Source: Ustilago trichophora
Lineage: Eukaryota > Basidiomycota > Ustilaginomycetes > Ustilaginales > Ustilaginaceae
Direction: 5' to 3'
Assembly: GCA_900323505.1 (NCBI GenBank)
Contig: OOIN01000038.1
Span: 62,001-126,000 of the forward strand
DNA: 64,000 bases
Shown here: one piece after another, positions 63,997 to 64,000 of the stretch
How the letters are laid out: each line of letters starts with the position of its first letter
Numbering within the stretch: position 1 is the stretch's first letter
Program-made: the position numbers and the translations under genes
The notes under the pieces: generated by a model
Told to the model about the DNA's origin: nothing
What the model saw: the letters and a program-made list of their open reading frames with translations, nothing else
Database searches by the model: none

Positions 63997-64000
63997 GCGA

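Overview
The window reads as a piece of nuclear chromosome from a smut fungus (Ustilaginales, Basidiomycota). The genes are long, almost all uninterrupted by introns, spread over both strands and separated by 0.1-5 kb of simple-repeat-rich spacer. The products are fungal: an Unc104-type kinesin-3, Mediator Med13, RIC8, a Fab1-type lipid kinase, HAP3, PDX2 and a GH128 glucanase. The species cannot be fixed from sequence alone.

Left part (1-21249): the 3' portion of a DUR3 urea transporter (+) converges on a full-length kinesin-3 (-). Next comes a 1,877-aa minus-strand protein that joins a PPR array to an NDUFAF5-like complex I methyltransferase. A 2,129-aa Med13 follows, also on the minus strand.

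Middle (21250-38277): a 4.9-kb non-coding gap holds the most unusual structure in the window. It is a roughly 530-bp element with terminal inverted repeats, 14 copies of AGGCAG/CTGCCT arranged largely as hairpins, and a tRNA-like RNA polymerase III unit. After the gap come a secreted GH128 enzyme, a dihydrofolate/folylpolyglutamate synthase carried on an 850-aa disordered N-terminus, and a secreted A1-type aspartic protease (all +). An S-(hydroxymethyl)glutathione dehydrogenase (-) follows, divergent from the next gene.

Right part (38278-64000): a Uls1/Rad5-type SNF2 ATPase (+), an unrecognised secreted protein (-), a PIG-X/PBN1-like ER protein (+), RIC8 (-), a 2,560-aa Fab1-type kinase without FYVE finger (+), HAP3/NF-YB (-) and PDX2 glutaminase (-). 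The window ends with an MCM4-derived fragment and a PIF/Harbinger-type DDE transposase, both minus. The MCM4 fragment lacks the N-terminus and, through a clean in-frame deletion, the Walker A and B motifs. It lies about 330 bp downstream of the transposase.

Most genes are housekeeping (transport, transcription, signalling, folate, B6, formaldehyde detoxification, GPI anchors) and do not form a cluster with one function. The accessory features are the tRNA-bearing inverted-repeat element, the MCM4 fragment with its transposase, and dispersed TGTAC/GTACA palindromes in the spacers.
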